From Oscillospiraceae bacterium (GTDB lineage Bacteria > Bacillota > Clostridia > Oscillospirales > UBA929): 8,674 nucleotides of DNA. The translations under genes were made by a program, and so were the position numbers. Under the pieces are notes generated by a model that had not been told where the DNA came from, searched no databases, and saw nothing but the letters and a program-made list of their open reading frames with translations. Numbering within the stretch: position 1 is the stretch's first letter; every line of letters starts with the position of its first letter. The stretch lies in the NCBI GenBank assembly GCA_031282535.1, contig JAITDM010000123.1, forward strand, positions 1 through 8,674, in the 5' to 3' direction. Below, in pieces: positions 5,313-8,674 of this stretch.

Positions 5313-6437
5313 ATGATCACACGCGCGATTGAAGAAAGGATTCGCGAAGAGGTCGACACCGGCAGAAAAGCGGTCATTTTGCTCGGAGCGCGGCAGGTGG
5401 GCAAGACGACGCTCACAAACGCACTCTTTGGCGGACGCAGCGATGTGCTGTGGCTGAATGGCGATACATCAAACGCCCGCACGCTGCTGACCGCGCAGAG
5501 CGTGGAGCAGCTGCGCGTCATCATCGGCCAACACACTGTACTCGTGATCGACGAGGCGCAGCGGGTTCCCGACATCGGAATCGTGCTGAAGCTCATCATC
5601 GACAACATCCCGCAGGTCAAAGTTGTGGCGACAGGCAGCTCGTCGCTCGACTTGGCAAGCAGAACGTCCGAACCGCTGACGGGACGAAAACGGCAGTTTG
5701 CGCTGTTTCCGCTTTCGTTTGCGGAGATGGTGGCACATCACGGACGGCTCGCGGAGCAAAACTTGCTCCAGCACAGGCTTGTCTATGGCTATTACCCAGA
5801 CGTCGTCACTGCGCCGGGCGAGGAGCGCCGCCTGTTGCAGGAGTTGTCCGACAGCTATCTCTACAAGGATATTCTTGCGCTGGATACGATCAAGAAGTCG
5901 GAGCGGCTCACGCGTCTGCTCCGTGCGCTGGCGTTCCAAATCGGCTCGCAGGTGTCATACACGGAGCTCGGGCAGCTGTGCGGGCTTGACAACAAAACGA
6001 TCGAGAAATATCTCACGATTCTGGAGCAGACGTTCGTGGTATTCCGGCTTCGCTCATACGCGCGCAATTTACGGAACGAATTGAAAACAAGCCGCAAAAT
6101 CTATTTCACGGACAATGGCGTCCGCAACGCGCTGATTGCGGATTTCCGCCCCGTGGAGCTGCGCGACGACGTGGGCAAGTTGTGGGAAAATTATCTCATA
6201 AGCGAGCGATTCAAACGCAACGCATACGCCGAAAGCTACGCGAACCCATGGTTTTGGCGCACATCGTCACAGCAGAAAATCGACTATATAGAGGAGCAGG
6301 ACGGCCATTTGTCGGCGTATGAATTCAAATGGAATCCGTCCGCAAAAATTAAACATCCAAAGGCGTTTTTTGAAACCTACACCAATTGCTCTTTCGACGT
6401 GGTTCACCGCGACAATTTTGCGGATTTTTTGATGTAG
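5313..6437 (+). CDS. AAA-type ATPase with DUF4143-type C-terminal domain
   Basis: A 374-residue cytosolic protein. The N-terminal P-loop ATPase has Walker A GARQVGKT (25-32), Walker B VLVIDEAQ (76-83, with Asp80 and Glu81) and a sensor-like VVATGSSSLDL (104-114). The link TGRKRQFALFPLSFAEM is characteristic of this family. Residues about 185-374 form the DUF4143-type region: LSDSYLYKDIL, a helical segment YTELGQLCGLDNKTIEKYLTILEQTFVVFRL, KIYFTDNGVRNALI, then Asp324 with Glu337-x-Lys339 (KIDY, then YEFKW), which fits a PD-(D/E)xK nuclease-like fold. The start is clear from GAGGTG seven bases upstream. Such ATPases are common in anaerobes and archaea, often in several copies, and mostly lack a proven function. 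Whether the nuclease-like site is active is unknown. The gene is complete, and no clear terminator follows in 6438-6570. Confidence 0.9.
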   Translation: MITRAIEERIREEVDTGRKAVILLGARQVGKTTLTNALFGGRSDVLWLNGDTSNARTLLTAQSVEQLRVIIGQHTVLVIDEAQRVPDIGIVLKLIIDNIPQVKVVATGSSSLDLASRTSEPLTGRKRQFALFPLSFAEMVAHHGRLAEQNLLQHRLVYGYYPDVVTAPGEERRLLQELSDSYLYKDILALDTIKKSERLTRLLRALAFQIGSQVSYTELGQLCGLDNKTIEKYLTILEQTFVVFRLRSYARNLRNELKTSRKIYFTDNGVRNALIADFRPVELRDDVGKLWENYLISERFKRNAYAESYANPWFWRTSSQQKIDYIEEQDGHLSAYEFKWNPSAKIKHPKAFFETYTNCSFDVVHRDNFADFLM

Positions 6438-6570
6438 GTATGACCTGAATGTCCGGAAGGTATGATGAACCCCCAAAACCACGTTCGCCAATCACACCCC
6501 CGGCGTCGTGTGGGATGCCATTTTGTGGATCCGTCACAAAGCGGACAGAGTGGATCTGTGGAGAATTGTT

Positions 6571-6596
6571 TAGATTGATAATTTTTTATCAATCTA
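6571..6596. promoter_or_regulatory. Rex-like operator: 26-bp perfect inverted repeat upstream of adhE
   Basis: Perfect 11-bp arms TAGATTGATAA (6571-6581) and TTATCAATCTA (6586-6596) flank TTTT. The core TTGATAA-N4-TTATCAA (6575-6592) has the size and symmetry of the Rex operator in Bacillota (TTGTTAA-N4-TTAACAA type), differing by one symmetric base in each half. It ends one base before the adhE -35. Rex is an NADH-sensing repressor, and adhE is one of its best-known targets. No T-tract follows, so a terminator is unlikely. Operator identity is inferred; no rex gene is in the window. Confidence 0.65.
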
Positions 6597-6597
6597 C

Positions 6598-6626
6598 TTG
6601 ACAGCCCGGCCTTAATTTGTTAAAGT
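6598..6626 (+). promoter_or_regulatory. adhE promoter
   Basis: A perfect -35 TTGACA (6598-6603), a 17-base spacer, and -10 TAAAGT (6621-6626, 4/6). The -10 is overlapped by TTGTTAA (6617-6623), a consensus Rex half-site whose partner half is degenerate. Transcription would start near 6633. Confidence 0.75.
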
Positions 6627-6635
6627 TGTGACGAA

Positions 6636-6677
6636 GTAAGGGAGTTGTTGTTGCATCATCTCTTACGTCAGGAGGTG
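6636..6677 (+). promoter_or_regulatory. adhE leader hairpin and ribosome binding site
   Basis: In the short leader, GTAAGGGA (6636-6643) can pair with TCTCTTAC (6659-6666), eight pairs including one G-U, around a loop rich in GTT repeats. Three bases later comes the strong ribosome site AGGAGGTG (6670-6677), which with a six-base spacer selects the TTG at 6684 as start. The ribosome site itself is left unpaired. Confidence 0.5.
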
Positions 6678-6683
6678 TTGTCA

Positions 6684-8674
6684 TTGAGCCGGACATATCC
6701 ACTCGTGGACAGCGTGGAGGCGCTGCAAGACGCGTTTCGGCGCGTGCGGGCGGCCCAGGCGCTCTTCGCCGGGTACACCCAGGAACAGGTCGATCATATT
6801 TTCCGGGCGGCCGCGTCCCGCGCGGCCAAGGCGCGCATCCCCCTCGCCAGGGCGGCGGTCGAGGAGACCGGCATGGGCCTCCTCGAAGACAAGGTGATCA
6901 AAAATCTCTACGCCAGCGAATACGTCTACAACGCGTACAAGGACGTGAAGACCTGCGGCGTGATCGAGCGGGACGCCGCCGCCGGTTTTCAGCGCATCGC
7001 CGAACCGGTGGGCGTGATCGCGGCGGTCATCCCGACCACGAACCCCACCTCCACTGCGATCTTCAAGGCGCTGCTCGCGCTCAAGACCCGCAACGGAATC
7101 GTCTTCAGCCCGCACCCCCGCGCCAAGGCCTGCACGATCGCGGCGGCCCGGCTGGTCCTGGAGGCCGCGGTCGAGGCCGGCGCGCCTGCGGACATCATCG
7201 CGTGGATCGACGTGCCGAGCCTCGACCTCACGAACCTCGTCATGCGGGAGGCCGACCTCATCCTCGCGACGGGCGGCCCCGGCATGGTCCGGGCGGCCTA
7301 CGGGAGCGGCAAACCCGCCGTCGGCGTCGGCGCGGGCAATGTGCCCGCCGTCGTCGACGATTCGGCCGACATCCCGCTCGCGGTGAACTCCATCGTCCAC
7401 TCCAAGACCTTCGACAACGGCATGATCTGCGCCTCGGAGCAGTCGGTCATCGTGCTGGCCCCCGTCTACGACGCCGTGAAACGGGAGTTCATCGCGCGCG
7501 GGTGCCATTTTCTGGGCGCGGACGAGATCGACAAGGTGCGAGGGACCATCCTGATCAACGGCGCGCTGAACGCCAGGATCGTCGGACAGAGCGCCCCGAA
7601 GATCGCCGCCCTCGCGGGCGTTTCGGTGCCGGAGACGACGAAGATCCTCATCGGCGAGGTGGAGAGCGTGGCGCTCTCGGAGGAATTTGCCCACGAAAAA
7701 CTTTCCCCCGTGCTGGCCATGTACCGGGCCGAGGACTTCGAGGACGCGCTCGCCAAGGCGGAACGCCTGGTGGCGGACGGCGGGCTCGGCCACACCGCGT
7801 CGATCTACCTGGACCCCGGCACGCGGCGGGACCGGCTGGACGCCTTTGCCGCGCGGATGCGCACCGGCCGCGTCCTCCTCAACACGCCCTCCTCCCAGGG
7901 GGGCATCGGGGACCTCTACAACTTCAAGCTGGCGCCTTCGCTGACGCTGGGCTGCGGCTCGTGGGGCGGCAACTCGGTCAGTGAAAACGTGGGCGTCAAA
8001 CACCTGCTGAACACCAAGATCGTCGCCGAGAGGAGAGAGAACATGCTCTGGTTCCGCGCGCCCGGAAAGGTCTATCTCAAACGGGGCTGTCTGCCCACGG
8101 CGCTCACGGAGATCGGGCGCGAGCTCCGCCGGACGCGCGTCTTCATCGTGACGGACACATTTTTATACGAGAACGGCTACACGTCGGCCGTCACGCGCAA
8201 GCTGGACGAGCTGGGCCTCACGCACACCGTCTTCCACCGGGTGGAGCCGGACCCGACGCTGGCCTGCGCCCGCGAGGGCGCGCGGCAGATGGCGGACTTT
8301 CGGCCGGACTGCATCGTCGCGCTGGGCGGCGGCTCGGCGATGGACGCGGCCAAGATCATGTGGGTGCTCTACGAACACCCCGAGGCGGACTTCGCCGACA
8401 TGGCGATGCGTTTCATGGACATCCGCAAGCGGGTCTACGGCTTCCCCAAGATGGGTGAAAAGGCCTACTTCATCGCCGTCCCGACGACGGCCGGCACGGG
8501 CTCCGAGGTCACGCCGTTCGCCGTCATCACGGATGAAAGCACCGGCATCAAGTATCCGCTGGCCGACTACGAGCTGCTGCCGAACATGGCCGTCGTGGAC
8601 GCGGACCTCATGATGAACGCCCCGCCGGGGCTCACCGCCGCGTCCGGGATCGACGCCGTCACGCACGCGCTGGA
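6684..8674 (+). CDS. adhE: Bifunctional aldehyde-alcohol dehydrogenase AdhE (3' end outside window)
   Basis: The first 663 codons of an enzyme usually about 860-890 residues long. It reduces acetyl-CoA to acetaldehyde and then ethanol using two NADH, and typically assembles into cytosolic spirosomes. The frame is open from the TTG at 6684 to the edge, with no frameshift. The N-terminal aldehyde dehydrogenase half shows IPTTNPTSTAIFK, FSPHPRAK, ILATGGPGMV and GVGAGNVP, with the catalytic cysteine in FDNGMICASEQS (Cys249). LNTPSSQGGIGDLYNFKLAPS and LGCGSWGGNSVSENVG follow. After a linker near 454 (ENMLWFRAPGKVYLKRG), the iron-dependent alcohol dehydrogenase half has GGGS (548-551) in GGGSAMDAAK, TTAGTGSEVTPFAV, and the first iron ligands Asp657 and His661 in GIDAVTHAL. 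The remaining iron-binding histidines lie beyond the window. The match to E. coli-type AdhE is close throughout, with a residue offset of only three or four. Confidence 0.97.
   Translation, partial: MSRTYPLVDSVEALQDAFRRVRAAQALFAGYTQEQVDHIFRAAASRAAKARIPLARAAVEETGMGLLEDKVIKNLYASEYVYNAYKDVKTCGVIERDAAAGFQRIAEPVGVIAAVIPTTNPTSTAIFKALLALKTRNGIVFSPHPRAKACTIAAARLVLEAAVEAGAPADIIAWIDVPSLDLTNLVMREADLILATGGPGMVRAAYGSGKPAVGVGAGNVPAVVDDSADIPLAVNSIVHSKTFDNGMICASEQSVIVLAPVYDAVKREFIARGCHFLGADEIDKVRGTILINGALNARIVGQSAPKIAALAGVSVPETTKILIGEVESVALSEEFAHEKLSPVLAMYRAEDFEDALAKAERLVADGGLGHTASIYLDPGTRRDRLDAFAARMRTGRVLLNTPSSQGGIGDLYNFKLAPSLTLGCGSWGGNSVSENVGVKHLLNTKIVAERRENMLWFRAPGKVYLKRGCLPTALTEIGRELRRTRVFIVTDTFLYENGYTSAVTRKLDELGLTHTVFHRVEPDPTLACAREGARQMADFRPDCIVALGGGSAMDAAKIMWVLYEHPEADFADMAMRFMDIRKRVYGFPKMGEKAYFIAVPTTAGTGSEVTPFAVITDESTGIKYPLADYELLPNMAVVDADLMMNAPPGLTAASGIDAVTHAL

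Noticed and set aside
6404..6592. Small minus-strand frames in the gap after the ATPase gene, one with CPLC near its start
   Set aside because: They overlap the 3' end of the ATPase gene or the Rex-like palindrome, lack ribosome sites, and show no family. A decayed gene or insertion-sequence remnant in 6438-6570 cannot be excluded, but nothing supports it.
6571..6596. The inverted repeat before adhE as an intrinsic terminator for the ATPase gene
   Set aside because: The stem is AT-rich, the T run is in the loop rather than after the stem, and it sits one base from a perfect -35 box over 130 bases downstream of the stop codon.
6681..8003. Long 440-codon open frame antisense to adhE
   Set aside because: Arginine-, glycine- and aspartate-rich composition with no recognisable domain; it mirrors the GC-rich codon pattern of adhE, which matches its family residue by residue.

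Overview
The window looks like chromosome of a GC-rich, anaerobic member of the Bacillota, probably a clostridial or Oscillospiraceae-type organism. The evidence is the G/C-rich third codon positions, strong AGGAGG-type ribosome binding sites (several ahead of GTG or TTG starts), a Gram-positive type LexA, an S-layer-homology protein, a PocR/AraC-type regulator and a fermentative AdhE. This lineage call is inference; no rRNA or other phylogenetic marker is present. No tRNA, rRNA, CRISPR array, intact insertion sequence or phage gene was seen.

Layout. Positions 1-5044 carry six genes, all on the minus strand. Reading leftwards from 5044 they are ribulose-phosphate 3-epimerase (rpe), a small SLOG/DUF2493-type nucleotide-binding protein, a PocR-domain AraC-family regulator, the SOS repressor lexA, a secreted S-layer-homology (SLH) protein that ends at a clear terminator, and the N-terminus of an AAA ATPase running off the left edge. 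The 5045-5312 gap is a divergent promoter region. To its right, on the plus strand, lie a complete ATPase with a DUF4143-type tail and then the first ~76% of adhE, which runs off the right edge. No stretch over 300 bases lacks a gene.

How they work together. The genes do not form one pathway. rpe is central carbon housekeeping, lexA is DNA-damage control, and adhE is NADH-consuming ethanol fermentation. Regulatory DNA is the richest part of the window. A five-unit, 14-bp-period repeat array containing a perfect 16-bp palindrome lies in the lexA leader, and a one-mismatch SOS-type box overlaps the predicted lexA -35. A 26-bp inverted repeat with a Rex-like core sits next to a perfect TTGACA -35 ahead of adhE, which would tie adhE to NADH/NAD+ balance. 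There is also a multi-hairpin intergenic repeat at 1605-1669 with competing pairings, and a 28-bp dispersed repeat present twice (3860-3887 and 5113-5140).

No clearly new multi-gene system is visible. The best candidates for something undescribed are the lexA 14-bp array and the foldable intergenic repeats.
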